A stretch of 5,838 nucleotides of DNA from JBFXEO01 sp050180015. GTDB lineage: Bacteria; Bacteroidota; Bacteroidia; Bacteroidales; Tenuifilaceae. Positions 1 through 5,838 of the stretch are shown one piece after another. Location: assembly GCA_050180015.1 (NCBI GenBank), contig JBFXEO010000187.1, forward strand, positions 1 to 5,838, given 5' to 3'. A model generated the notes under the pieces. The model was not told where the DNA came from, ran no database searches, and worked only from the letters and a program-made list of their open reading frames with translations. Position 1 is the first letter of the stretch. Each line of letters starts with the position of its first letter. The position numbers were made by a program, and so were the translations under genes.

Positions 1-1360
1 CGTCCAGCACAACCGGGGTTACACACACCCCCGACGGGCCTCCCAACTGAACTGCTTTAAGGGAATGATCCGGCTTACCGCCTCCTGCCAAATCGACAAT
101 GGTTTGCAATGGGGTTCCCATTGAAACTTCTACCAAGCAATGATTTGCTGCCTTCCCATTCACCGAGAAAATTTTTGTACCCTTTGAACCAGCTGTTCCC
201 ATGGACGAGAACCACGATGCACCATGAAGCAAAATATTGGGGATATTGGCAACTGTTTCCACGTTGTTTACAACCGTTGGCTTACCATTGAATCCAACCT
301 CTGTGGGATATGGAGGTTTAATGGTTGGCATTCCGCGCTTTCCCTCCAAACTTTTTATAAGGGCAGTTTCCTCGCCGCATACGTAAGCCTCTGGGCCTCG
401 ACGAATTGAAATATCCAAACTAAAACCGCTATCGAGAATGTTGTAACCCAACAGGCCAAAATCGTAAGCCTGTATTATTGCATTCTCAATACGTTTTACG
501 GTCAAATTGTACCTGTTACGTAGGTATATAAATGCCTGGTTGGCGCTAATAGCGTAAGAACTGATGATTATTCCCTCAATAATTCTGTGCGGATCGCTTT
601 CAATAAGCAACCGGTCCATAAAGGCCCCCGGGTCGCTTTCGTCGGCATTGCATACAAAATACCTCTCACTTGTTGGTATGGCAAGTGCCTTACGCCATTT
701 CTCCCCGGTAGGAAATCCACCGCCACCTCTACCCCGTAGGCCGCTATCTTCTACCACCTTACATACCGTGTCGCAGGTGAACTCACGTAATGTTTTTGCC
801 AAAGCACCATACCCACCAAAGGCAATGGACTCCAAAATATTTTCAGGATCAATAATCCCCGAATTCCTTAGTAGTATTCTATTTTGTCGTGCAAAAAAAG
901 GCAAATTATTCATGAATGGTATTTCGGGCCACGGCTCATGTATTGACGATGGGTACTGAAAAATTGCAGCATCGGGCTGAACGTAACTATTCAAAACGCC
1001 ATCGAGAATTGGAGCAACCTTGTCCGCATCCACATTTTTAAACGTCACTCTTGTCTTTCCAGGTAGTTGAATATCAACTACAGGCTCAAAGGAGCACAAA
1101 CCCAAACTGCCAACCTGAATTAGCTCCGCGTCAATTCCATTATCGGAAATGTAGTTCTGAATGGCCTCATAAGTTTTCAAGGCTCCGGCAACCACCGATG
1201 ATGTGGTAACCCCAACCAGAATTATGGGCCTTTTCACCCTTTCGTGCCGAAACGTCAACAATTTCTCCTGAACATCAGAGGGCAATTCGCTATGATGAAG
1301 ATTGGGTATAACCTTATCAATAAAAAAACTACGATTAACACTGGAATATGGCGCATCCAT
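1..1360 (-). CDS. hydB: NuoF-like NAD(H)/FMN subunit of trimeric [FeFe] hydrogenase (HydB), 3' end outside window
   Basis: This gene starts at the ATG at 1360-1358, and 453 codons are open without interruption to the left edge, where the gene is cut. It is the flavin subunit that exchanges electrons between NAD(H) and the hydrogenase iron-sulfur chain in the cytoplasm. Family marks seen: the NADH/FMN glycine-rich loop GRGGGGFPTGEKW (residues 210-222), CNADESDPGAFMDR (237-250), CGEETALIKSLEGKRG (328-343) and VNNVETVANIP (364-374). Residues 45-135 form an N-terminal thioredoxin-like domain. Its usual C-x4-C and C-x3-C ligands read G50, S55, S85 and C89, so only one cysteine remains. The N3 cluster motif and any C-terminal ferredoxin domain would lie off the left edge. 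The gene follows hydC after 5 bp, so the two are very likely cotranscribed. NuoF of complex I is the alternative, but the N-terminal extension, the NuoE neighbour and the divergent sensory hydrogenase favour HydB. Confidence 0.93.
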   Translation of the reverse strand, partial: MDAPYSSVNRSFFIDKVIPNLHHSELPSDVQEKLLTFRHERVKRPIILVGVTTSSVVAGALKTYEAIQNYISDNGIDAELIQVGSLGLCSFEPVVDIQLPGKTRVTFKNVDADKVAPILDGVLNSYVQPDAAIFQYPSSIHEPWPEIPFMNNLPFFARQNRILLRNSGIIDPENILESIAFGGYGALAKTLREFTCDTVCKVVEDSGLRGRGGGGFPTGEKWRKALAIPTSERYFVCNADESDPGAFMDRLLIESDPHRIIEGIIISSYAISANQAFIYLRNRYNLTVKRIENAIIQAYDFGLLGYNILDSGFSLDISIRRGPEAYVCGEETALIKSLEGKRGMPTIKPPYPTEVGFNGKPTVVNNVETVANIPNILLHGASWFSSMGTAGSKGTKIFSVNGKAANHCLVEVSMGTPLQTIVDLAGGGKPDHSLKAVQLGGPSGVCVTPVVLD

Positions 1361-1365
1361 AATTT

Positions 1366-1830
1366 TTAGTCAACAATTAATTCGTCCAAAATATTCTTCA
1401 ACTTGTCCGGCGTAAGGTGAGTATTATACTCGCCATTAATTAAAATAGTTGGCCCATGATTACAAGCCCCCATACATGTAACAACCTCAAGGCTCACCAG
1501 GCCATTCCTGGTTGTTTGCCCATTCTTAATTTTAAGATTCTTCTCAATGTAATCAACAATCCACTTCGACCCGTTTAGCCTACAAGATGTTCCGTTGCAA
1601 ACCTGCAAGTGATACTTTCCTTTTTTTTCGAATCGAAACTGGTTGTAAAAAGTGGCCAACCCGTAAATTTTAGATGTAGGGATTCCGAGGGATTTACCCA
1701 CCAGCACTACAGTCTCTTCGTTTAGACAACCAATCTGCTCCTGTATATCCTGTAAAATTGGGATAAGGCCATGCCGTCCTAAATGGCTGTAGGTTTCGAG
1801 AATTGCATCTACTTTATCTTTAATTGTCAT
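1366..1830 (-). CDS. hydC: NuoE-like [2Fe-2S] subunit of trimeric [FeFe] hydrogenase (HydC)
   Basis: This is a small thioredoxin-fold [2Fe-2S] protein of 154 residues from the ATG at 1830-1828, the usual length for NuoE/HydC. It passes electrons between the flavin subunit and the hydrogenase. The N-terminal helical part carries GRHGLIPILQDIQEQIG and the family block GIPTSKIYGLATFYNQF. The four cluster ligands are all present: C78-x4-C83 in VCNGTSC and C119-x3-C123 in CMGAC, followed by NHGPTILINGEY. An in-frame ATG at 1842 (adding MYNV) and a TTG at 1851 are other possible starts. MTIKDKVDAILETY was chosen because it resembles the usual family start; no Shine-Dalgarno sequence decides between them. 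The gene is first in the leftward operon, directly followed by hydB, and its promoter must lie in the shared divergent region. Confidence 0.93.
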   Translation of the reverse strand: MTIKDKVDAILETYSHLGRHGLIPILQDIQEQIGCLNEETVVLVGKSLGIPTSKIYGLATFYNQFRFEKKGKYHLQVCNGTSCRLNGSKWIVDYIEKNLKIKNGQTTRNGLVSLEVVTCMGACNHGPTILINGEYNTHLTPDKLKNILDELIVD

Positions 1831-1968
1831 GACATTATACATCAACAGCAATCTTGTTATTCCAATAACAAATACATAAAATACTACAGATCAACAGGTT
1901 CAATTCTAAAAATCTCTGTTAATTTCGGAACAATTTAATAAATGAAAATAAAAAAGCCAACTATTTTA

Positions 1969-1976
1969 TAAATTTG
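1969..1976 (+). promoter_or_regulatory. Possible Bacteroidota -7 promoter element (TAnnTTTG)
   Basis: TAAATTTG is an exact match to the TAnnTTTG -7 box of Bacteroidota primary-sigma promoters. It would give a leader of roughly 165 nt before the ferredoxin gene at 2148. There is no TTTG at the expected -33 position, and such 8-mers arise by chance in AT-rich DNA, so this is only a candidate. Confidence 0.2.
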
Positions 1977-2121
1977 AACTGTTTCTTAATAAATAGTACG
2001 AAATTATAAGAGGGGTTTAAATAGCATATATTTACAACCTTAACTTGCAAAATGTTTTTTATATTAGCAAAGGCTTAAAGAAACAGGGAGAATCCAAGCT
2101 ATATAGTATAGAACCAGCTAA

Positions 2122-2139
2122 CTGTTAGTGAATTAACAT
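2122..2139. promoter_or_regulatory. Rex-like imperfect palindrome upstream of the sensory operon
   Basis: CTGTTAGTGAATTAACAT contains the perfect arms TGTTA and TAACA separated by 6 bp. Aligned to the Rex operator form TTGTTAA-N4-TTAACAA, 11 of the 14 specified bases agree. Rex is the NADH/NAD+-sensing repressor that controls fermentative and hydrogenase genes in Firmicutes and Thermotogae. The site ends 8 bp before the ferredoxin start codon, so a bound protein could block transcription. The assignment to Rex is inference from similarity only; there is a single copy and no rex gene in the window. Confidence 0.3.
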
Positions 2140-2147
2140 GACAAAAA

Positions 2148-2399
2148 ATGGGTGGTAAAACTGAGATTATGATTTGTCTGGGAAGTTCTTGCTTTGCCCG
2201 AGGAAATAAGGCAACCCTAAATGCCATAGTAGATTATATTGGTAAGCATAAACTAACCGATAAAGTTTACTTTCACGGAGCACATTGTTTTGGCCAATGT
2301 GCGGAGGGCCCCATTGTTAAAATCAACAATTCAGTATATACGGGTGTTAATGAGTACAACATCATTGATATACTGACAAACGAACTCAGCAACGATTAA
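2148..2399 (+). CDS. Stand-alone thioredoxin-like [2Fe-2S] ferredoxin
   Basis: This is an 83-residue protein made of little more than the thioredoxin-fold [2Fe-2S] domain also found at the C-terminus of NuoE. The ligands are C10-x4-C15 (CLGSSC) and C47-x3-C51 (CFGQC), followed by AEGPIVKIN. No signal peptide or membrane segment is present, so it is cytoplasmic. The ATG at 2148 is the only possible start, because an in-frame TGA stands at 2139-2141 just upstream; the nearby ATG at 2138 is out of frame. There is no clear Shine-Dalgarno sequence. The gene is first in the rightward operon, 18 bp ahead of the sensory hydrogenase. Small ferredoxins of this type accompany HydS genes in other anaerobes (established by gene context as I recall it, for example in Thermotoga). 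Its likely job, by inference, is electron exchange with the HydS-like protein or with the HydBC pair. Confidence 0.88.
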   Translation: MGGKTEIMICLGSSCFARGNKATLNAIVDYIGKHKLTDKVYFHGAHCFGQCAEGPIVKINNSVYTGVNEYNIIDILTNELSND

Positions 2400-2404
2400 C
2401 GGTG

Positions 2405-2410
2405 AAAGGA
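2405..2410 (+). promoter_or_regulatory. Shine-Dalgarno-like site of the sensory hydrogenase gene
   Basis: AAAGGA lies 7 nt before the ATG at 2418, the best ribosome-binding match in the window. It supports that start and allows translation independent of the upstream ferredoxin gene. Confidence 0.5.
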
Positions 2411-2417
2411 AAAACTC

Positions 2418-4316
2418 ATGTCGCAACTATTTGAAATAAACGAAAGCACTTGCATTAACTGCTATGCCTGCGTGAGAGTTTGCCCCGTAAAAGCCATTGA
2501 GGTTAAGGCAAATCAAAATTTTGCAAAAATTCTTCAGAGCCGATGCGTTGGCTGCGGAAGCTGCCTGAATATATGTCCGGTAAATGCCGTTAGCTATAGA
2601 TCATCGAAAGATGAAGTTCTATCATTACTAAAAGCCGGTGAAAAAGTTGCAGCAATTTGCGCCCCAAGCATATCGGGTGAATTTGCAGACATTACAGATT
2701 ACCGCCGGTTTGTACAAATGATAAAAGCCTTAGGGTTTAACTACGTGTGTGAGGTTGCCTTTGGTGTTGACCTTGTGGCCCGGGAGTACAAAAAACTATT
2801 CGATAACTTTAAGGGTAAATACTTTATCACCAGCATGTGTCCGGTGGTTGTGTCGATGGTAGAAAAATTTCATCCTGACCTTCTTCAAAACTTAGCACCA
2901 ATTATATCGCCCAATATAGCGGCTGCACTGGCAATACACAGGGAATACGGATCTGATGTTAAAATAGTGCTTATAGGGCCGTGCATACAGAGCAAAGACG
3001 AGGCGAAACTCTTCCAGGGCGATAGCTTGATAGACGAGGTGCTAACGCTGGTGGAACTTCGCGAGCTATTCGAGGAGTTCAACATCAAGGAAAGTAATTT
3101 TGAGTTTTCGGAATTCGACGAACCAATCGGATACAAGGGTTCCCTCTTTCCAATTGGTAGGGGAATACTGCAAGCCGTGGACATAAGCGAAGATCTTTTG
3201 ACGGGTACTGTTATCAGCACAAATGGCCCCAATAATACGCTGGAGGCATTGGAGCAATTTGCAAGCAGCAGCGAGCTAATTAACCGCCATTTCAACCTGT
3301 TCTACTGCGAAGGGTGCCTAATGGGCCCGGGGACATCGCGCGGAGGTAAAAAATTTATCAGACGAACCATGGTGGCAAACTATGCCAACAAGCGCTTAAA
3401 AACATTTAACAGAGAAAAATGGGAGGAAAATATCGCTAAAAATGACCGAAACGACTACTCTAGAACATTTACTGCTGACGATCAGCGACTTCCTACCCCG
3501 CTGCAACAAAAAGTGGAGGAAATCCTCAAGGTAATCGACAAGGAATTTATTGATAAAAACTCGGGGTGTGAAGCGTGTGGGTACTCATCGTGCCGGGAAT
3601 TCGCTTCGGCCGTGGCATCGGGACTTGCCCATACCGATATGTGCCTGAACTTCACCTTAAAAAATCGACAGGAATACATCAAAACACTCCGATCGACCAA
3701 CGAGAAGTTGGCAAAAATGCAGGAAGCCCTCAAAGAGTCAGAAAAAAAAGCCAGAGTTGAACAGGATACAGCCCGTGAAGCATCAGATACAATGGCCTCC
3801 ATGCTGAAGAAGTTACCCTCATCGGTAGTCATCGTTGATAAAAAATTGAAGGTGCTCCAGAGCAACCAAAGCTTTATTGACCTTTTGGGTGATGAAGCCC
3901 TTGAAATCAACGAAATTATACCGGGCCTGATTGGTGCCGATTTAAAAAGCCTAGTACCCTATAATGTTCACAACCTGTTCTCGTATGTCCTGCAAAACAA
4001 TAACGACATTGTTAATAGGGACATCCACTACAAGGACAACCTTTTAAACATTTCTGTATTCACCATAAAACCCAATACAATTATTGGAGCAGTAATTCGC
4101 GATATGTATGCGCCCGAAGTGCAGAAGGAAGAGGTGCTAAAACGCATTACCGATGTAATAGACAAAAACCTTGCAATGGTTCAGAATATTGGATTTTTAC
4201 TGGGCGAAGGAGCCTCGGAAACAGAACAAATGCTACACTCAATAATTGAAACCTACAAGGAAAGCGGCACAAGAAAAGGAAAAACAGGTAAAACAGAAGA
4301 GAACCGGCAAAGATAA
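2418..4316 (+). CDS. hydS: PAS-containing sensory-type [FeFe] hydrogenase (HydS-like)
   Basis: This is a 632-residue multidomain protein. Residues 12-22 and 43-53 hold two [4Fe-4S] ferredoxin motifs (each C-x2-C-x2-C-x3-C). Residues about 76-325 form the H-cluster domain, with C141 in TSMCP, C189 in GPCIQSKDE, and C297 and C300 in FYCEGCLMGPG as predicted ligands. Residues 384-409 hold a further [4Fe-4S] motif, C-x2-C-x4-C-x16-C, diagnostic of the putative sensory group. A coiled coil (about 418-462), a PAS domain (about 463-565) and a C-terminal helix with a basic tail follow. No membrane segments are seen. The usual proton-relay cysteine of TSCCP is M140, so fast H2 turnover is unlikely, as in characterised HydS proteins. 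By inference it senses H2 or redox state and signals through the PAS/coiled-coil part to the phosphatase encoded 4 bp downstream. The ATG at 2418 has a good upstream AAAGGA. Assignment to the family is firm; the sensing role is inferred. Confidence 0.93.
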   Translation: MSQLFEINESTCINCYACVRVCPVKAIEVKANQNFAKILQSRCVGCGSCLNICPVNAVSYRSSKDEVLSLLKAGEKVAAICAPSISGEFADITDYRRFVQMIKALGFNYVCEVAFGVDLVAREYKKLFDNFKGKYFITSMCPVVVSMVEKFHPDLLQNLAPIISPNIAAALAIHREYGSDVKIVLIGPCIQSKDEAKLFQGDSLIDEVLTLVELRELFEEFNIKESNFEFSEFDEPIGYKGSLFPIGRGILQAVDISEDLLTGTVISTNGPNNTLEALEQFASSSELINRHFNLFYCEGCLMGPGTSRGGKKFIRRTMVANYANKRLKTFNREKWEENIAKNDRNDYSRTFTADDQRLPTPLQQKVEEILKVIDKEFIDKNSGCEACGYSSCREFASAVASGLAHTDMCLNFTLKNRQEYIKTLRSTNEKLAKMQEALKESEKKARVEQDTAREASDTMASMLKKLPSSVVIVDKKLKVLQSNQSFIDLLGDEALEINEIIPGLIGADLKSLVPYNVHNLFSYVLQNNNDIVNRDIHYKDNLLNISVFTIKPNTIIGAVIRDMYAPEVQKEEVLKRITDVIDKNLAMVQNIGFLLGEGASETEQMLHSIIETYKESGTRKGKTGKTEENRQR

Positions 4317-4320
4317 TAGC

Positions 4321-5502
4321 ATGTCCAAAAATTTTTTCATTGAGGTTAACTGCCAGCAAAAAAATCACGACGGCGAGAGAATTTGCGGCGATGTGTTTTA
4401 CTCCAAACGGTTACAGGACGAGGAACGCACCATAGCCGTACTATCCGATGGCATGGGGCATGGTGTAAAGGCAAATGTACTGGCCACTCTAACATCGACA
4501 ATGGCACTTAATTTTACCCGGGAGCACAAGGATATAAACACCATTGCGGAAATTATAATGAATACCCTCCCGGTTTGCTCCGACCGTAAAATGAGCTACT
4601 CAACCTTTACAATTGTAGATATAGAGCACGACGGGGAAACCCGGATTCTTGAGTACGATAACCCCGAATGCTTCATTATGAGGGGCACGGAAATTTTCGT
4701 CCCCGAATGGCAGTGCATAATACTCAACAGCGAAAAAAATGCAGGAAAGGAGTTGAAATACTGCAGGTTTAACCCGCAAATTGAGGACAGAATTGTGATA
4801 TGGACGGATGGAATAACCCAGTCTGGCATGGGCGCACCCGATTACCCCTTTGGCTGGAGTAATGAAGCACGTGACTTTGTTGCCCGCATGGTTAAAAACG
4901 AGCCCGAAATTTCGGCCCGAAAGCTTAACGCCAAAGTGGTAAACATGGCCTACGTGAACGACGACTATCACCCTAAAGATGACACCAGCTGTGCCAGCAT
5001 ATACTTCAGGAATCCACGGAAGCTGATTATATGCACCGGACCTCCATTCGACAAGGAAAACGATGCAAAACTTGCCTCAACATTCGATAAATTTGATGGG
5101 AAAAAAGTTATATGCGGTGCCACAACGGTTGATATCATTGCGCGAGAACTCAAACGGGAGGTAAAGGATAGTTTTGACTTCATCGACCCGGAACTTCCCC
5201 CAACCAGCCAGATGGAAGGTGCCGACCTGGTTACCGAAGGCATTCTCACCCTCAGCAAGGTAAACAGCATACTCGACAGCTACAGCGAAACATTCTCGCT
5301 GGGCAATGGCCCTGCCGATCAACTGGTAAAGCTACTGCTTGAGAGCGATAGAATAAACTTTGTTATAGGAACTTGTATTAACATCGCCCACCAGGATCCG
5401 AACCTGCCTGTAGAACTCGAGATAAGGAGAACTGTTGTAAAGCGTATAGCCAATTTGCTTCAGGAAAAATTTCTCAAAGAGGTTAGCCTACAGTTCCTGT
5501 AA
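4321..5502 (+). CDS. SpoIIE/PP2C-type serine/threonine phosphatase linked to sensory hydrogenase
   Basis: The protein has 393 residues from the ATG at 4321, 4 bp after the hydS stop. An in-frame TTG at 4246 would add 25 residues inside hydS and is unlikely. Residues about 1-230 are a SpoIIE-like PP2C phosphatase. Metal-binding acidic residues are visible as D24 (CGD), D43 in LSDGMGHG, D163 in WTDGITQSG, and D220-D221 in KDDTS, so the domain should be active in Mn/Mg-dependent dephosphorylation of phosphoserine or phosphothreonine proteins. Residues about 235-393 form a C-terminal domain I cannot assign, with GATTVDIIARELKREV and GADLVTEGILTLSKV segments. No membrane segment or receiver domain is seen. 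Phosphatases of this kind sit beside HydS genes in other anaerobes, where they are thought to relay the signal. The substrate is unknown; no anti-sigma antagonist or kinase is encoded in the window. Confidence 0.9.
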   Translation: MSKNFFIEVNCQQKNHDGERICGDVFYSKRLQDEERTIAVLSDGMGHGVKANVLATLTSTMALNFTREHKDINTIAEIIMNTLPVCSDRKMSYSTFTIVDIEHDGETRILEYDNPECFIMRGTEIFVPEWQCIILNSEKNAGKELKYCRFNPQIEDRIVIWTDGITQSGMGAPDYPFGWSNEARDFVARMVKNEPEISARKLNAKVVNMAYVNDDYHPKDDTSCASIYFRNPRKLIICTGPPFDKENDAKLASTFDKFDGKKVICGATTVDIIARELKREVKDSFDFIDPELPPTSQMEGADLVTEGILTLSKVNSILDSYSETFSLGNGPADQLVKLLLESDRINFVIGTCINIAHQDPNLPVELEIRRTVVKRIANLLQEKFLKEVSLQFL

Positions 5503-5690
5503 AAAACGAAACCTAACAGCTCCCTAGTTTTGTTAACAGATGTTGGATCTGCAAAATTCGATTGTTTATGGCAACAAACCTAAAACTCATCAAAAGTAGA
5601 ATAGAAAATAAACTAAATTTATTGACTTTTATCAACCTATTTGCAATATTTACGTAATAATTAGGGGGTTACACATAAAGCCGAAAAACT
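5503..5690. other. Intergenic region after the sensory operon
   Basis: These 188 bp of AT-rich DNA hold no credible gene. They must end the phosphatase transcript and start the lipoprotein gene. The first part contains a short hairpin listed separately and TGTTAACA, an 8-bp palindrome at 5531-5538. TTGACT at 5622-5627 and TTTG at 5640-5643 could be parts of promoters, but neither is followed at the right distance by a convincing second element. Confidence 0.5.
5528..5556 (+). terminator. Weak hairpin, possible terminator of the sensory operon
   Basis: CAGAT (5537-5541) and ATCTG (5547-5551) can pair around a 5-nt loop. TTTTG (5528-5532) and CAAAA (5552-5556) extend the stem across a 4-nt bulge on the left arm. 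The hairpin lies 25 bp after the phosphatase stop. It is not followed by a run of T and the stem is AT-rich, so intrinsic termination is uncertain. Confidence 0.25.
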
Positions 5691-5838
5691 ATGCGAATTC
5701 ATTATAAATTATCCCTTGTTATACTTCCATTAAGCATTGTATTAAACTGTAAATCACAGGACTGGAATACAATTTTCACATTAGAAACCGAAGCCGAATA
5801 CAACATGGCAGATGGCAACTACGAAAAAGCCGCAGAGA
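5691..5838 (+). CDS. Putative TPR-type lipoprotein, 3' end outside window
   Basis: The ATG at 5691 is the first start after an in-frame stop at 5676-5678, and 49 codons are open to the right edge. The start MRIHYKLSLVILPLSIVL is a basic then hydrophobic signal sequence leading to C20 in LNCKSQ, a plausible signal-peptidase II site, although asparagine just before the cysteine is unusual. After the signal, EAEYNMADGNYEKAAE reads like the first helix pair of a tetratricopeptide repeat, with the typical GNYEKA turn. The protein is thus probably a periplasmic or outer-membrane lipoprotein with repeats used for protein contacts. It lies 188 bp after the phosphatase gene, so it is probably a separate transcript unrelated to hydrogen metabolism. 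The function cannot be told from this fragment. Confidence 0.7.
   Translation, partial: MRIHYKLSLVILPLSIVLNCKSQDWNTIFTLETEAEYNMADGNYEKAAE

Larger units (their letters stand above)
1831..2147. promoter_or_regulatory. Divergent AT-rich promoter region between hydC and the sensory-hydrogenase operon
   Basis: About 317 bp without a credible gene separate the two divergently oriented operons and must hold the promoters for both. The stretch is strongly AT-rich. On the plus strand TAAATTTG at 1969-1976 matches the Bacteroidota -7 consensus TAnnTTTG, but no TTTG stands at the usual -33 distance. TATATTTA at 2027-2034 is a one-mismatch match. On the minus strand TGTATTTG (complement of 1869-1876) differs at one base from the -7 consensus, again without a convincing -33 partner. 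An 8-bp inverted repeat (TAATTTCG at 1920-1927, CGAAATTA at 1999-2006) spans 87 bp and may be chance in such DNA. No sigma-54 GG/GC pair was found by eye. A palindrome just before 2148 is listed separately. Confidence 0.6.

Noticed and set aside
564..959. 131-codon open frame on the plus strand opposite hydB
   Set aside because: It lies wholly inside the hydB coding sequence, whose conserved motifs are unambiguous; the product is low-complexity and resembles no protein I know.
1920..2006. Widely spaced 8-bp inverted repeat TAATTTCG / CGAAATTA and a TTAATAAAT direct repeat in the divergent region
   Set aside because: The arms are AT-rich and 71 bp apart; matches of this size are likely by chance in this base composition, and no known operator is recognised.
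2138..2158. Six-codon reading frame (MTKNGW) overlapping the ferredoxin start
   Set aside because: It is short, has no ribosome-binding site, and an ATG at this place is expected by chance. It overlaps the palindrome and shows no sign of being a leader peptide such as repeated codons or a following hairpin.
2885..3295. Open frame on the minus strand opposite hydS
   Set aside because: It is an antisense shadow of the H-cluster domain, serine/leucine-rich, without recognisable motifs or promoter.
4246..4320. Upstream TTG start extending the phosphatase by 25 residues into hydS
   Set aside because: The extension is lysine/glutamine-rich, read from the end of hydS in another frame, and the ATG at 4321 begins the conserved phosphatase sequence right after the hydS stop.
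1..5838. CRISPR arrays, tRNA or rRNA genes, insertion sequences, integrases
   Set aside because: No regular repeats, transposase-like frames, terminal inverted repeats or RNA gene motifs were seen by eye; the gene-free stretches are too short and AT-rich to hide them.

Overview
The window looks like chromosome from an anaerobic member of the Bacteroidota. This is an inference from the AT-rich intergenic DNA, the weak or absent Shine-Dalgarno sequences, the 'CKSQ' type lipoprotein start at the right edge and the hydrogenase gene types. The sequence alone does not fix a genus.

Left part, minus strand (1-1830): two co-directional genes 5 bp apart encode the diaphorase half of a soluble trimeric, NAD-linked (probably electron-bifurcating) [FeFe] hydrogenase. 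These are a NuoE-like [2Fe-2S] subunit (HydC) and a NuoF-like FMN/NAD(H)-binding subunit (HydB). HydB runs off the left edge, and the catalytic HydA would be expected beyond it.

Middle (1831-2147): a gene-free AT-rich divergent promoter region of about 317 bp. It contains one Bacteroidota-type -7 match and, just before the rightward operon, an imperfect TGTTA-N6-TAACA palindrome resembling a Rex operator.

Right part, plus strand (2148-5502): a tightly packed three-gene operon. It encodes a small thioredoxin-fold [2Fe-2S] ferredoxin, a PAS-containing sensory-type [FeFe] hydrogenase (HydS-like), and a SpoIIE/PP2C-type serine/threonine phosphatase with an unassigned C-terminal domain. After 188 bp without a gene, a partial lipoprotein with a TPR-like start begins at 5691.

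Working model (inference): the hydrogenase-like protein senses H2 or redox state. Electrons pass through its iron-sulfur chain to the ferredoxin or change the PAS/coiled-coil region. The phosphatase turns this into a protein-dephosphorylation output that adjusts hydrogenase expression or activity. The combination of hydrogenase subunits, Trx-like ferredoxin, HydS and phosphatase is known from Firmicutes and Thermotogae. The distinctive points here are the divergent layout, a HydB N-terminal domain that has lost three of its four cluster cysteines, and several H-cluster pocket substitutions in the sensor.
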